A stretch of 64,000 nucleotides of DNA from DATFTF01 sp963825175 (lineage in GTDB: Bacteria; Acidobacteriota; Thermoanaerobaculia; UBA5066; Gp7-AA6). The translations under genes were made by a program, and so were the position numbers. Positions 45,193 to 55,146 of the stretch are shown here, in pieces. Where the stretch lies: NCBI GenBank assembly GCA_963825175.1, contig CAWGSA010000002.1:372001-436000 (forward strand). Direction: 5' to 3'. The notes under the pieces were generated by a model. It did no database searches and was not told the origin of the DNA. It saw nothing but the letters and a program-made list of their open reading frames with translations. Position 1 is the stretch's first letter; every line of letters begins with the position of its first letter.

Positions 45193-45199
45193 AGTGAAG

Positions 45200-47866
45200 A
45201 TGGCGATTCCGAGAGGCACTCGGCTTGGGCCTTACGAGATTGAGTCCCCATTGGGCGCGGGCGGGATGGGAGAGGTTTACCGGGCGCGGGACACGCGGCT
45301 CGGGCGCCTTGTCGCGATCAAGGTGCTGCCGGAACGTGTCGCGAACGATCGCGAGGCCCTGTCGCGCTTCGAGCGCGAGGCGAAGGCCGTGGCCGCCTTG
45401 TCCCATCCGAACATCCTCGCTCTCCATGATTTCGCCCATGAAGGAAACGTCGCCTATGCGGTAATGGAGCTTCTCGAAGGGGAGACGCTGCGTCAGGCAC
45501 TCGCGTCGGGCCCGCTGCCGCTTCGCCGGGTCACCAACTATGCGACTCAAGTCGCTCTCGGCCTCGCTGCGGCGCACGAAAAGGGGATCGTGCATCGGGA
45601 TCTGAAGCCCGAGAACGTGTTCGTCACGCAAGATGAGCGCGTCAAGATTCTCGACTTCGGACTGGCTCGTTGGCGGTCGCTCGACGCGGCCGACGCCCGA
45701 AGCGAGACGGAGTCGACGGTCTCGAGTTACACCGAGCCGGGGCGCGTGATGGGCACCCTCAGTTACATGTCGCCGGAACAGGTGCGCGGCCTCGCCGTCG
45801 ATCACCGCTCCGACATCTTTTCCTTCGGGTCGGTGCTCTACGAAATGGTCACCGGGCGCCGCCCCTTCGCCCGCGATACGATGCCCGAAAGCATGACCGC
45901 GATCCTCAAGGAGGACGTGGCCGAGCAGGACATTCCTGCCTCCATCGCCCCCGTGCTCCGACACTGTCTCGAGAAGAAACCGGAGCGCCGGTTCCAGTCG
46001 GCTCGGGATCTCGCGTTCGCCCTCGAAACCACGAGCGCGCCCACGGGCGCGGCTCCGGCGCTGCCGGCGTCGCCGCGGCCTCCCGCAACCCTCGCGAAAT
46101 CGTTGGGTCTCGCCACGCTCGTGGTATGCGCCGTTCTCGCCGGCTACCTCCTTGCCCGGGGGCGGTCGGCCGATGTCCTTCCGGACCGGAGCGACTGGAC
46201 GCTCGCGTTGCTGACGACGGATCCCGGCTACGAAGGGGAGCCGACCTTCTCGCCCGACGGCCAGACCATCGCCTACGTCGCCGACCGCGACGGGAACTTC
46301 GAGATCTACCTCCAACAGATCTCCGGCGGACCGGCGATCAACCTGACCCACGATCCTGCCTCGGACATCCTGCCGGCCTTTTCTCCAGACGGGCACGAGA
46401 TCGCGTTCGTCTCGGACCGCTCGGGCGGAGCGGAGATCTTCCACGCCGCACCGGGCCTTCCGCGCGTCGGAGGCGACATCTGGGTGATGCCTGCCCTGGG
46501 AGGGCCGGCGCGACGGATCGTTGCCGACGCGAACTTTCCGTCGTGGACACCGGACGGAACGGGCATCGTGTACGTCCACGGCTCCTTCCGCAATGCTCGA
46601 ATTGCGCTCGTTCCGGCGAGCGGCGGACTCGGCCGCGATCTGCCGATCGACGAGGCCTTCGTGGCCCGTTATTTCTTTCCCCGGCTTTCGCGGGATGGGC
46701 AGTGGCTGCTGTACCAGAACGGTAACCAGGTCGAAGTCGTCTCCGCGCGAGGAGGAAAGCCGAAGATCCTGGCTCAGGGCGAGTCCCCCGCGTGGGGCGC
46801 GGGCTCGACGAGCATCCTCTATACCAACGGGCAGCCCGGCAAGGGCCGAACGCTCTGGACGGCGCCGTTCTCGTTGGCCCGCGGAGAAGTCACGGGATCT
46901 GCTCGGCCATTGACCTTCGGCTCCGGCGCCGACGTCGGCGCGGCCGTGTCCGGCGATGGGAAGGTCATTGCCTTTTCGGCAGTGAACGAGACGCTGAATC
47001 TCGAAGAGGTGTCCTTCGACGAGGAGCGGGGCCGCGTCCTGGGGGCCGAGCAAGCGCTGACCTCCGGCAACAATCAGGTCGGCTTCTTCGATGTCTCGCC
47101 GGATGGCAAGGCCGCCGTCTACGGCGCCGAGCGCGGCGCCGGCTCACACCTCTGGCGAGTCGATCCGCCGGCGCCGCCGGTCGAATTGACGAGCGAGACG
47201 GGGTTCTCGGACATCAATCCGACGTGGTCGCCGGACGGACGCCGGATCGCATTCACGCGTCAACCCATCGGCGCGTCGGGGGCTTCCTCCGACCTCTGGC
47301 TGATGAACGCCGACGGCACGAGCCCTCGCCGCGTCGCCCAGATCCAGGGAGCCGGGGCGCCCGTCTGGATGCCCGACGGCGCGAAGATGCTGACTCCGCG
47401 CGGCGATTCGCTGCTCGAGCTCGACCTGGCGTCGGGCCGCACGGTTCCGGTGCCCGGCGCCGATGCGCGAACGCTCTTCATCGTGGATCGCTCCGGGCAG
47501 TGGGTCGTCTTTCAAACCAGGCGGGGTGGAAGCAATGCGCTCGCCGTGGTCCCCATCGCCGGCGGAACCGCGCGACCCGTCGTCGACAAGACCTACGAAG
47601 CCTTCCATCCCTTCTTTTCGCCGTCGGGGCGCTGGCTGTACTTCCAGCAGAACCACAAGAACATCTTTCGAGTTCCCGGCCCCGCTCAGGATTGGAAGAG
47701 CGCGCCGCCGCAAGAGGTGACCGACTTCTCGGGCAACGACCTGTACATCGAAGACCCCAAGATCTCGCGGGACGGATCCAAGCTCTTCTTCACGCGGGGG
47801 CGAAGCAACGCGGATATCGTGATCCTCCGGCAGCAGAACCCGGCGGATCCAGCGGTTGCGCGTTGA
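45200..47866 (+). CDS. Membrane Ser/Thr protein kinase with TolB/WD40-like tail (3)
   Basis: This is an 888-residue protein; ATG 45200 was chosen over an in-frame GTG two codons upstream. The kinase domain (10-275) has LGAGGMGEVYRA, Lys41, HRDLKPEN, DFGLARW and SPEQVRG. A membrane helix (LGLATLVVCAVLAGYLLARG) is followed by a TolB-like propeller: FSPDGQTIAYVAD, FSPDGHEIAFVSD, VSPDGKAAVYGAE and WSPDGRRIAFTR. It is a one-component transmembrane kinase. It is preceded by the orphan kinase fragment and followed by an inverted repeat at 47881-47960. Confidence 0.93.
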   Translation: MAIPRGTRLGPYEIESPLGAGGMGEVYRARDTRLGRLVAIKVLPERVANDREALSRFEREAKAVAALSHPNILALHDFAHEGNVAYAVMELLEGETLRQALASGPLPLRRVTNYATQVALGLAAAHEKGIVHRDLKPENVFVTQDERVKILDFGLARWRSLDAADARSETESTVSSYTEPGRVMGTLSYMSPEQVRGLAVDHRSDIFSFGSVLYEMVTGRRPFARDTMPESMTAILKEDVAEQDIPASIAPVLRHCLEKKPERRFQSARDLAFALETTSAPTGAAPALPASPRPPATLAKSLGLATLVVCAVLAGYLLARGRSADVLPDRSDWTLALLTTDPGYEGEPTFSPDGQTIAYVADRDGNFEIYLQQISGGPAINLTHDPASDILPAFSPDGHEIAFVSDRSGGAEIFHAAPGLPRVGGDIWVMPALGGPARRIVADANFPSWTPDGTGIVYVHGSFRNARIALVPASGGLGRDLPIDEAFVARYFFPRLSRDGQWLLYQNGNQVEVVSARGGKPKILAQGESPAWGAGSTSILYTNGQPGKGRTLWTAPFSLARGEVTGSARPLTFGSGADVGAAVSGDGKVIAFSAVNETLNLEEVSFDEERGRVLGAEQALTSGNNQVGFFDVSPDGKAAVYGAERGAGSHLWRVDPPAPPVELTSETGFSDINPTWSPDGRRIAFTRQPIGASGASSDLWLMNADGTSPRRVAQIQGAGAPVWMPDGAKMLTPRGDSLLELDLASGRTVPVPGADARTLFIVDRSGQWVVFQTRRGGSNALAVVPIAGGTARPVVDKTYEAFHPFFSPSGRWLYFQQNHKNIFRVPGPAQDWKSAPPQEVTDFSGNDLYIEDPKISRDGSKLFFTRGRSNADIVILRQQNPADPAVAR

Positions 47867-47880
47867 CCGTTGTTTCTCAG

Positions 47881-47960
47881 GACGGAGACGTTCCTCTGAT
47901 CGTTCTGACGGCAAGGACGAAGCCCGCGTTTCCGGGGACGGCGCCGCGAACGTCTCCGTC
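47881..47960. repeat. 13-bp perfect inverted repeat between kinase and SMP-30-like genes
   Basis: GACGGAGACGTTC (47881-47893) and GAACGTCTCCGTC (47948-47960) are exact reverse complements separated by 54 nt. In RNA they would form a long-looped hairpin just after the kinase stop and before the next gene. This could be an attenuator, a terminator or a binding-site pair. Confidence 0.5.
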
Positions 47961-47981
47961 GGGCCTTCGTACGTAACGGCG

Positions 47982-49301
47982 GTGAGCGCGCTCTTCTTTC
48001 TTTTCGCCCTCCTCGGGCTTGCCCCGACCCCAGCCGTCGAGACTCCGACGCCTGCCCCGGCGGCCGCGCCGGCCGGACACGGCAACCGCGCTCTGGAGAA
48101 GGAAGGGCGCGCAGCCTACAAGCGCGGGGACAAGGCGGAGTTCCTCTCGATCTACGAGGAGCTGGCTCGCCGCGTGCCCGGCAACATCTTCACTCTCTAC
48201 AGCCTGGCCTGCGCCCAGGCTCTGAACGGCCGCAACGCGGACGCCTTCCGTTCGCTCGAGGCGATCCTGGCGCATCGCGTGGCCACCAACCTCGACCGCG
48301 AGCCCGCCCTCGCCTCGATCCGGCAGACCGCGGAATACCAGAGCGTGCTCGCCCGCATGAACGCGTTTCGCAAGGAGCGGATCACGTCCGGCGCCGCCCG
48401 CGCGTTCACCATCCCGGAGAAGGGCTTCATCGCCGAAGGAGTGGCCTACGACCCGGTGACCCGAAGCTTATTCGTGGCCAGCATCCGCCACCGGCGGATC
48501 GTGCGCATCGACGCTGCGGGCAAACAGAGCGATTTCGTTCCCGCCGGCCGCGACGGTCTCCTGAGCGCTCTGGGCATGCGGGCCGATCCGAAGCGGCGGT
48601 CGCTCTGGGTCGCCTCCCAGGCCTTTCCCTCGATGGATGGCTATCGCAAGGAAGACAAGAGCCCTGGCGTCGTCTTCGAGTTCGACCTGGACAGCGGCCG
48701 TCTGCGCAAGCGCCACGTCTCGCCGGACCCTTCGCAGCCTATCGCGTGCGACGACCTGACCGTCGCGCCGGATGGAACGGTGTACGTCAACGACGGACAG
48801 AGCTCGCGGATCTGGACGATCCCGCCCGGCGGCACGCTTCAGGTTCTGCTCGAGTCGGACGCCTTCGGGGGCACGCAGGGAATGGCGGTCTCCGAAGACG
48901 CCCGGACGCTCTACGTCTCCGACTACCGCGATCTCTTCGCCGTCGACCTCGCCGGCCGGCGGGTCACCCGGCTCGCCGTGCCCGCGGACCTGTCGCTCTG
49001 CGGCATCGACGGTTTGACGCGGTACCAGAACAGCCTGATCGCGATCCAGAACGGCGTGATCCCCCACCGGGTCATTCGCCTGGATCTCGCCGCCGACGGC
49101 GTCACGATCGCGCGCTCGCGGATCCTGGAGATGAACCATCCCGACTTCGACGAGCCGACTCTGGGAGTCGTTGTGGACGGCGCGCTCTACTTCTCGGCCG
49201 ACAGCCAGGGGCAGATGTTCCTCAACCCCGAGCATCCCCCAAGGCCGGAGGAGATGCGCGACGCGGTGATCCTGAAAGTCCCCCTGGAGCCGAGACAGTA
49301 A
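47982..49301 (+). CDS. Exported SMP-30/gluconolactonase-like propeller with TPR-like N-terminus
   Basis: A GTG start at 47982 was chosen because it directly opens a signal peptide (VSALFFLFALLGLAPTP); the frame is open further upstream, and no good ribosome-binding site is seen. Residues 25-130 are helical and TPR-like (YKRGDKAEFLSIYEELARRV, FTLYSLACAQALNGRNADAF). The rest is a six-bladed propeller of the SMP-30/NHL kind: EGVAYDPVTRSLFVASIRHR, LTVAPDGTVYVNDGQ and VSEDARTLYVSDYRDLF. Function may be lactonase or binding; the metal ligands were not assigned. Confidence 0.78.
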   Translation: MSALFFLFALLGLAPTPAVETPTPAPAAAPAGHGNRALEKEGRAAYKRGDKAEFLSIYEELARRVPGNIFTLYSLACAQALNGRNADAFRSLEAILAHRVATNLDREPALASIRQTAEYQSVLARMNAFRKERITSGAARAFTIPEKGFIAEGVAYDPVTRSLFVASIRHRRIVRIDAAGKQSDFVPAGRDGLLSALGMRADPKRRSLWVASQAFPSMDGYRKEDKSPGVVFEFDLDSGRLRKRHVSPDPSQPIACDDLTVAPDGTVYVNDGQSSRIWTIPPGGTLQVLLESDAFGGTQGMAVSEDARTLYVSDYRDLFAVDLAGRRVTRLAVPADLSLCGIDGLTRYQNSLIAIQNGVIPHRVIRLDLAADGVTIARSRILEMNHPDFDEPTLGVVVDGALYFSADSQGQMFLNPEHPPRPEEMRDAVILKVPLEPRQ

Positions 49302-49322
49302 GCAACGCTCCGGGCCGACACC

Positions 49323-49355
49323 GTCATTCCGAGGAGCGCAGCCACGAGAAACCTG
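49323..49355. repeat. Dispersed GTCATTCCGAGG-type intergenic repeat
   Basis: GTCATTCCGAGGAGCGCAGC followed by CACGAGAAACCTG resembles a family of short intergenic repeats found in many bacterial genomes, often mis-called as HSEERS-coding ORFs. One copy is seen here. Recognition is from memory of the motif. Confidence 0.35.
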
Positions 49356-49421
49356 CCCGTCGGATGACGCCAGCACGCGGCTCGCTTGACCACGGCCGCC
49401 GGCGGCCATAACGTCGCCGGC

Positions 49422-51356
49422 ATGAGCCAGTCATCCGGTTGGACTCGCCGTGTGTTCCTGGGCGCGGCCGCCGCCGCGGGCGCCGGCGTCATCTCCCGCG
49501 TCAGGTTCGCTTCCGCCGCCGATGCGGACGCCGGCGCTACGGTCCCGGAGCGGATCGACGCGACCCTGGGGACGATCCGGCCGTTTCCGCTCGAGCGCGT
49601 CCGGCTCCTGCCCGGACCCTTTCACGACGCCCAGGCCCTGAACGCGCGGTACCTGCTCTCGCTCCCCCAAGAGCGCCTCCTGCGCGCGTTCCGGTTGAAC
49701 GCCGGGCTCTCCTCGTCCGCGCAGCCGCTCGGCGGCTGGGAGAAGCCGGACTGTGAGCTGCGCGGCCACTTCACCGGCCACTACCTCTCGGCCTGCGCGC
49801 TCGCTTACGCCGGCACGGGAGAGGCCGAGTTTCGCAAGCGGGCCGACTCCGCGGTCGCCGCGCTCGCCGCCTGCCAGAAGGCCGTGGGCAGCGGCTACCT
49901 GTCCGCTTTCCCCGAGGAGGAGTTCGACCGCCTTCGGCGCGGCGCGAAGGTGTGGGCTCCCTTCTACACGGTCCACAAGATCCTGGCCGGGCACCTGGCG
50001 GTCCACCGGCACTGCGGAAACGAGGACGCCCTGAAGGTCGCCGAGGGGATCGCCGGATGGGTCCGCACCTGGACCAAGGGACTCTCCGACGCGCAGATGG
50101 ACCGCATCCTGACCATCGAGTTCGGCGGCATGAACGAGGCCCTCTACGACCTCGCTTCCGTGACGGGCAAGGAGGAGTACCGGGACCTGGCCCACCGGTT
50201 CGACCACCCGGCCTTCTTCGAGCCGCTGGCGCAGCGCCGGGACGAGTTGAAGGGCCTGCACGTCAACACCCAGATCCCCAAGATCATCGGCGCCGCCCGC
50301 CGCTACGAGCTCACCGGCGAAAAGCGCTACCGGGACATCGCGGAGTATTTCTGGAGCGAGGTGACCGGGGCGCGTGCCTACTGCACCGGCAACACGAGCA
50401 ACGGCGAGCGGTGGGAGACGCCGCCGGGCGTTCTCGCGAGCGAGCTCTCCGCGTCGACCGCGGAGTGCTGCTGCGCCTACAACCTCTTGAAGCTCACCCG
50501 CCACGTCTTCGCCTGGACCGGCGACGCGCGGGCGGCCGACTCCTACGAACGGACGCTGTGGAACTCCCGGCTGGGGACGCAGAACCCCGCCGACGGGACG
50601 CTCATGTACTACTACCCGCTCGCATCCGGGTACTGGAAGTTCTACGGCGAGCCGTTGGGAGCCTTCTGGTGCTGCACCGGGACGGGCATCGAGGAGTTCT
50701 CCAAGCTCGCCGACAGCATCTACTTCCACGATGGGAACGGCCTCTTCGTGAACCTCTACACCGCGTCGCAGCTGGTCTGGCCGGAGAAGGGACTGCGTTT
50801 GCGGCAGGAGACGCGGTTCCCCGAGGAAGAGGGAACGACGATTCACATCGAAGCGAAGCAGCCCGTCGAGCTGACTCTGCGGCTCCGCATTCCGGGGTGG
50901 GCCACGAGGGGCGGCAGCGTGAAGGTCAACGGCGCGCGGATTCCTGCGTTTGCATCGCCGTCGAGCTACCTGGCGCTCACGCGCGTCTGGAAGACCGGCG
51001 ATCGCGTGGACCTCTCGCTGCCGATGTCGCTGTGGACCGAGCCGATGCCCGACGATCCTTCGATCCAGGCCGCGATGTACGGCCCGCTGGTGCTGGCCGG
51101 ACGGCTTGGATCGGAAGGTCTGACTCGCGAGAAGACCTATGGCGGATACGACTGCGAGCTCAAGGGGGATCCGGCCGCCGTGGACGACGTCCGGATCGGC
51201 GGTGGCGACGTCGCGAGCGTGATCGAAAAGGACCGCAGCCCGGCGCTGACGTTTCGCCTGGCGGACCAGAAGCGGGCGATCGCGCTCGCCCCGCTCCACG
51301 CGATCGCCGGCGAGCGCTACGCCGTCTACTGGAAGACGCGGTCCTCGAGAGACTAG
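49422..51356 (+). CDS. GH127 beta-L-arabinofuranosidase-like glycoside hydrolase
   Basis: This is a 644-residue protein with a twin-arginine-type signal (WTRRVFLGAAAAAGAGV). The (alpha/alpha)6 barrel is marked by GGWEKPDCELRGHFTGHYLS, YTVHKILAGHLAVH and ITIEFGGMNEALYDL-like segments. STAECCCAYNLLKL (Glu348, Cys350) and FWCCTGTGIEEFSKL (Cys417, Cys418) supply the Glu/Cys3 zinc site with cysteine nucleophile known from GH127 HypBA1. The C-terminal beta domain ends the protein. It acts on beta-L-arabinofuranosides of plant glycoproteins or related sugars. TAT export suggests folding with metal in the cytoplasm. Confidence 0.92.
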   Translation: MSQSSGWTRRVFLGAAAAAGAGVISRVRFASAADADAGATVPERIDATLGTIRPFPLERVRLLPGPFHDAQALNARYLLSLPQERLLRAFRLNAGLSSSAQPLGGWEKPDCELRGHFTGHYLSACALAYAGTGEAEFRKRADSAVAALAACQKAVGSGYLSAFPEEEFDRLRRGAKVWAPFYTVHKILAGHLAVHRHCGNEDALKVAEGIAGWVRTWTKGLSDAQMDRILTIEFGGMNEALYDLASVTGKEEYRDLAHRFDHPAFFEPLAQRRDELKGLHVNTQIPKIIGAARRYELTGEKRYRDIAEYFWSEVTGARAYCTGNTSNGERWETPPGVLASELSASTAECCCAYNLLKLTRHVFAWTGDARAADSYERTLWNSRLGTQNPADGTLMYYYPLASGYWKFYGEPLGAFWCCTGTGIEEFSKLADSIYFHDGNGLFVNLYTASQLVWPEKGLRLRQETRFPEEEGTTIHIEAKQPVELTLRLRIPGWATRGGSVKVNGARIPAFASPSSYLALTRVWKTGDRVDLSLPMSLWTEPMPDDPSIQAAMYGPLVLAGRLGSEGLTREKTYGGYDCELKGDPAAVDDVRIGGGDVASVIEKDRSPALTFRLADQKRAIALAPLHAIAGERYAVYWKTRSSRD

Positions 51357-51693
51357 CCGGAGCGCGGACCTCGCGGATCTCTACTCCGCGGCGTGCACTC
51401 GGCCCTCGCGGACGGTCTTCGGCGAGAGCAGTGGGAGCGGCTCCGGCTGCGGACGCCGCCGGGCCACGCCCGGCGCTCACGTCCGCCCTGAACGCGCACG
51501 TCGCGGATCTCCCGGCCGACGATCACTCTGTGGCGCCGCATCGCCGAAAGCCGCTGAGAACTCCGTCTCCAGGCGTCGCCGCGAACCGGGGCTCAACGGC
51601 AGGAGTCGGCTTGGTCCTCCTGATCCGCAAACTCCGAAGCCAAACTCTCGTAGAGTTGTCTCGGGACGCTCCATAAGACCGACGGGAGGACAC
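51357..51693. other. Gene-free stretch before the first VPS10-like gene
   Basis: 337 bp, GC-rich. The only structure noted is AACTCT (51643-51648) CGT AGAGTT (51652-51657), an inverted repeat 37 bp before the next start codon that could be an operator. No coding or RNA signal was recognised. Confidence 0.4.
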
Positions 51694-54600
51694 GTGAATT
51701 CGTCGAGAATCGTTTCGGCGACGGCGCGCCTGGTCGCCGTCCTCACCTTTTCCGCTTCGAGCTTCGCGGTCCGGGGACAGGAGCCGATGCCGACGCCCGC
51801 GCCGACGCCGGGCCGGCCGGCCGGGGCGAAGAAGGAGGACGCCGTCCCGCGGTCGCGCCAGGAGGCCGGGAAGCAGGAGACGACCGCCGGCGCGACCGGA
51901 AAGGGCGCCACCGCGGAGAAGGCGGAGAAGGAGAAGCAGGCCAGGGAGCGCAAGGGCGGCTGGACCTCGGAGACGCTCGCGGGCCTCGAGCTGCGCTCGA
52001 TCGGTCCCGCGGCGACCTCCGGCCGGGTCGTGGACATCGCCGTCGACCCGACCAACGCGAGCCGCTGGTTCATTGCCTCCGCCGACGGCGGCGTCTGGCG
52101 CACGGTCAACGCGGGAACCAGCTTTCAGCCGGTCTTCGACTCCGAGGCCTCTCACTCGATCGGCTGCGTGATGATCGATCCGAAGAACCCGCTGGTGGTC
52201 TGGGTCGGATCAGGCGAGAACAACAGCCAGCGTGCGGTCGGGTACGGCGACGGCGTCTACCGCTCGGAGGACGGCGGCGAGAGCTGGAAGAACATGGGCC
52301 TGAAGTCCTCGGAGCACATCGCCAAGATCGTGATCGATCCGCGCGACTCGAAGGTCGTCTACGTCGCGGCGCAGGGACCGCTGTGGGGCCCGGGCGGCGA
52401 CCGCGGCCTGTACAAGACGACCGATAGCGGCAAGACCTGGAAGCCCGTCCTGACGATCTCCGAGAACACCGGAGTGAGCGACGTGGTCATGGATCCGCGG
52501 GATCCCGACACGCTCTACGCCGCGGCCTACCAGCGCCGGCGCCACTACTTCACGCTGATCGACGGCGGCCCGGAGTCGGCTCTCTACAAGTCCGAGGACG
52601 CCGGGGCGACATGGCGCAAGCTGACCAAGGGGCTGCCCAAGGAGGACCTGGGCCGGATCGGCCTCGCCGTCTCGCCCGCCGCGCCGGACGTGGTCTACGC
52701 GACCGTCGAGGCCGCCAACAAGACCGGCGGATTCTTCCGCTCCTCCAACCGCGGCGAGAGCTGGGAGAAGGGGGCGGACTTCGTGGCCTCCAGCCCTCAG
52801 TACTACCAGGAGATCTTCGCCGATCCGAAGGAGAAGGACCGCGTTTACCTGATGGACGTGTGGATCCAGGTCACCGACGACGGCGGCAAGACGTTTCACA
52901 AGCTCGGGGAGCCGTTCAAGCATCCGGACAACCACGTCCTTTGGGTCGACCCGGGCAACAACGATCATTACCTGGTCGGCTGCGACGGCGGGATCTACGA
53001 GAGCCTCGACCGGGCGGCGACCTGGCGCTTCTTCGGCAACCTGCCGGTCACGCAGTTCTACCGCGTGAGCGTCGACAACGCGTCGCCGGTCTACAACGTG
53101 TACGGCGGCACGCAGGACAACTTCAGCCTGGGCGGCCCGTCTCGGACGTTGAACACCCACGGCATCGCCAACTCCGATTGGTTCGTGACCGTGGGCGGCG
53201 ACGGGTTCCAGAGCCAGATCGATCCGGAGGATCCCTCGACCATCTATGCCGAGGCGCAGAACGGCGGGCTGACGCGCTTCGACCGGAAGACCGGCGAGAG
53301 CCTGGTCATCCAGCCGCAGGAGAAGCCGGGCGAGGCGCCGCTGCGCTGGAACTGGGACTCGCCGCTCATCATCAGTCCGCATCGCCATACCCGGCTCTAC
53401 TTCGGCGCGCAGCGCGTGTTCGAGAGCGACGACCGCGGCGACACCTGGAAACCGGTCTCCGGCGATCTGACGCGACAGCTCGACCGCAACAAGCTCAAGG
53501 TCATGGGGCGGGTCTGGGCGGCCGACGCCGTGGCCAAGAACGCCTCGACCGCGCTCTTCGGGAACGTCTCGACACTGTCCGAGTCGCCGCTCGAGGAGGG
53601 AGTTCTTTACGCCGGAACGGACGACGGCCTGATCCAGGTGACCGAAGACGGCGGCGCGACCTGGAGGAAGGCCGCGCCCGCTCCGGGCGTTGCCGAGAAC
53701 GCCTACGTCAGCCGGGTGACCGCGTCCGCGCTCGACAAAGGCACGGTCTACGCCTCCTTCGACAACCACCAGAACGCGGACTTCAAGCCCTACGTCGTCA
53801 AGAGTGCCGACCGCGGCCGCACGTGGACTTCGATCGTCGGCGACCTGCCCGCGCGCGGAAGCGTGTGGGTCGTTCTCGACGATCCGGTCGTGCGCGATCT
53901 GCTCTACGCCGGGACGGAGTTCGGCCTCTACGTCTCGCGCGACGGCGGCCGCCGATGGGTCCAGTTGAAGGGAGGGCTCCCCAACGTCGCAGTGCGCGAC
54001 CTGGCGATCCAGAAGCGCGAGGGGGATCTGGCCGTCGCCACGTTCGGACGCGGCTACTACATCCTCGACGACCTGACGCCCTTGCGGTCGGCGACGCCCG
54101 AGTCGCTCGCGAGCGCGGCGGCGCTCTTTCCCGTCCGCAAGCCGCTCGTCTACATGCTGCAGGCGCCGCTGGGAATCCGCGGCAAGGCCTTCCAGGGCGA
54201 GTCGTACTTCACGGCGCCCAACCCTCCCTTCGGGGCGGTCTTCACCTACTACCTGAAAGACGAGATCCGGTCGCTCGCCAAGGCGCGGCACGAGCGGGAG
54301 AAGGACCTGATCAAGCAGGGGAAGGAGCCCGACTTCCCGACGCCGGCGGAGTTCCATGCCGAGGCCGCGGAGGAGGAGTCGGCCATCGTCCTGACCGTCA
54401 CGGACGGAGAAGGCAACGTCGTGCGGCGCCTGAAAGGCCCGGTCACGGCGGGGTTCCACCGTCTAGCCTGGGATCTGCGCCTGCCGCCGGCGACGCCGGT
54501 GAACTTGAAACCGCCGGCGCCCGATCCGTTCGTCGAGCCGCCGCGAGGCCCGATGGTCGTGCCGGGACACTACACGGTGGCCATGGCCAGAGTGGTCGGC

Positions 54601-55146
54601 GGGCAGTGGACCAGTCTGGGAACGCCGCAGTCGTTCGAGGCGCGCGGCCTCTCCGAGATTCCGGAGGCCGACCGGGGAAAACTGCTGGCCTTCGAGCGCA
54701 AGGTCGCGCGCCTTCAGCGCGCCGTCGCCGGAGCGGCCGACGCGATCGACGAGGGAAAGAACCGCATCGCCCTTGCGCGCCAGGGGCTTCTCGATACCCC
54801 CGCCGCCAAGCCGGAGCTCTCCGAACGGCTGCGGGCGGTGGAGCTCCATCTGCTCGACCTCGAGCGCGCGGTGAAGGGAGACTCCGTGCTCGCCCGGCGC
54901 AACGAGGCGACGCCGTTCTCCATCTCCGGGCGCGTCGACTCGATCGTGGACTCGCAGTGGAGCGCGACCTCCGCTCCGACGGCCACCAGCCGCGACGCCT
55001 ACGCCTTCGCCGCGGACGCGTTCGTCAAGGTGCTGGCCGACCTGCGGCAGGTCCTGGCCGGCGACTTGAAGAAGATCGAGGACGAGATGGAGCTCGCCGG
55101 GGCGCCGTGGACTCCGGGGAGGCTGCCGGTGTGGAAACCCGAGTGA
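51694..55146 (+). CDS. Large exported sortilin/VPS10-like BNR-repeat protein (1)
   Basis: This is a 1150-residue protein with a GTG start preceded by GGGAGGA, a signal peptide (to about VRGQE) and a Pro/Ala/Lys-rich linker to about 85. Residues 90-780 form a ten-blade-type BNR propeller with Asp-box repeats: SEDGGESWKNM, TTDSGKTWKPV, SEDAGATWRKL, TEDGGATWRKA and SADRGRTWTS. The C-terminal part has a beta domain (VVRRLKGPVTAGFHRLAWDL) and a helical coiled-coil-like tail. Bacterial homologues are secreted glycosyl-hydrolase-like proteins of unknown function. It probably binds or degrades extracellular polymers. A similar protein is encoded at 57608. Confidence 0.87.
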   Translation: MNSSRIVSATARLVAVLTFSASSFAVRGQEPMPTPAPTPGRPAGAKKEDAVPRSRQEAGKQETTAGATGKGATAEKAEKEKQARERKGGWTSETLAGLELRSIGPAATSGRVVDIAVDPTNASRWFIASADGGVWRTVNAGTSFQPVFDSEASHSIGCVMIDPKNPLVVWVGSGENNSQRAVGYGDGVYRSEDGGESWKNMGLKSSEHIAKIVIDPRDSKVVYVAAQGPLWGPGGDRGLYKTTDSGKTWKPVLTISENTGVSDVVMDPRDPDTLYAAAYQRRRHYFTLIDGGPESALYKSEDAGATWRKLTKGLPKEDLGRIGLAVSPAAPDVVYATVEAANKTGGFFRSSNRGESWEKGADFVASSPQYYQEIFADPKEKDRVYLMDVWIQVTDDGGKTFHKLGEPFKHPDNHVLWVDPGNNDHYLVGCDGGIYESLDRAATWRFFGNLPVTQFYRVSVDNASPVYNVYGGTQDNFSLGGPSRTLNTHGIANSDWFVTVGGDGFQSQIDPEDPSTIYAEAQNGGLTRFDRKTGESLVIQPQEKPGEAPLRWNWDSPLIISPHRHTRLYFGAQRVFESDDRGDTWKPVSGDLTRQLDRNKLKVMGRVWAADAVAKNASTALFGNVSTLSESPLEEGVLYAGTDDGLIQVTEDGGATWRKAAPAPGVAENAYVSRVTASALDKGTVYASFDNHQNADFKPYVVKSADRGRTWTSIVGDLPARGSVWVVLDDPVVRDLLYAGTEFGLYVSRDGGRRWVQLKGGLPNVAVRDLAIQKREGDLAVATFGRGYYILDDLTPLRSATPESLASAAALFPVRKPLVYMLQAPLGIRGKAFQGESYFTAPNPPFGAVFTYYLKDEIRSLAKARHEREKDLIKQGKEPDFPTPAEFHAEAAEEESAIVLTVTDGEGNVVRRLKGPVTAGFHRLAWDLRLPPATPVNLKPPAPDPFVEPPRGPMVVPGHYTVAMARVVGGQWTSLGTPQSFEARGLSEIPEADRGKLLAFERKVARLQRAVAGAADAIDEGKNRIALARQGLLDTPAAKPELSERLRAVELHLLDLERAVKGDSVLARRNEATPFSISGRVDSIVDSQWSATSAPTATSRDAYAFAADAFVKVLADLRQVLAGDLKKIEDEMELAGAPWTPGRLPVWKPE

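Noticed and set aside
43514..47053. Minus-strand open frame of 1179 codons
   Set aside because: It lies opposite the propeller sensor and kinase genes, whose motifs are unmistakable. The frame has no signal peptide or recognisable domain.
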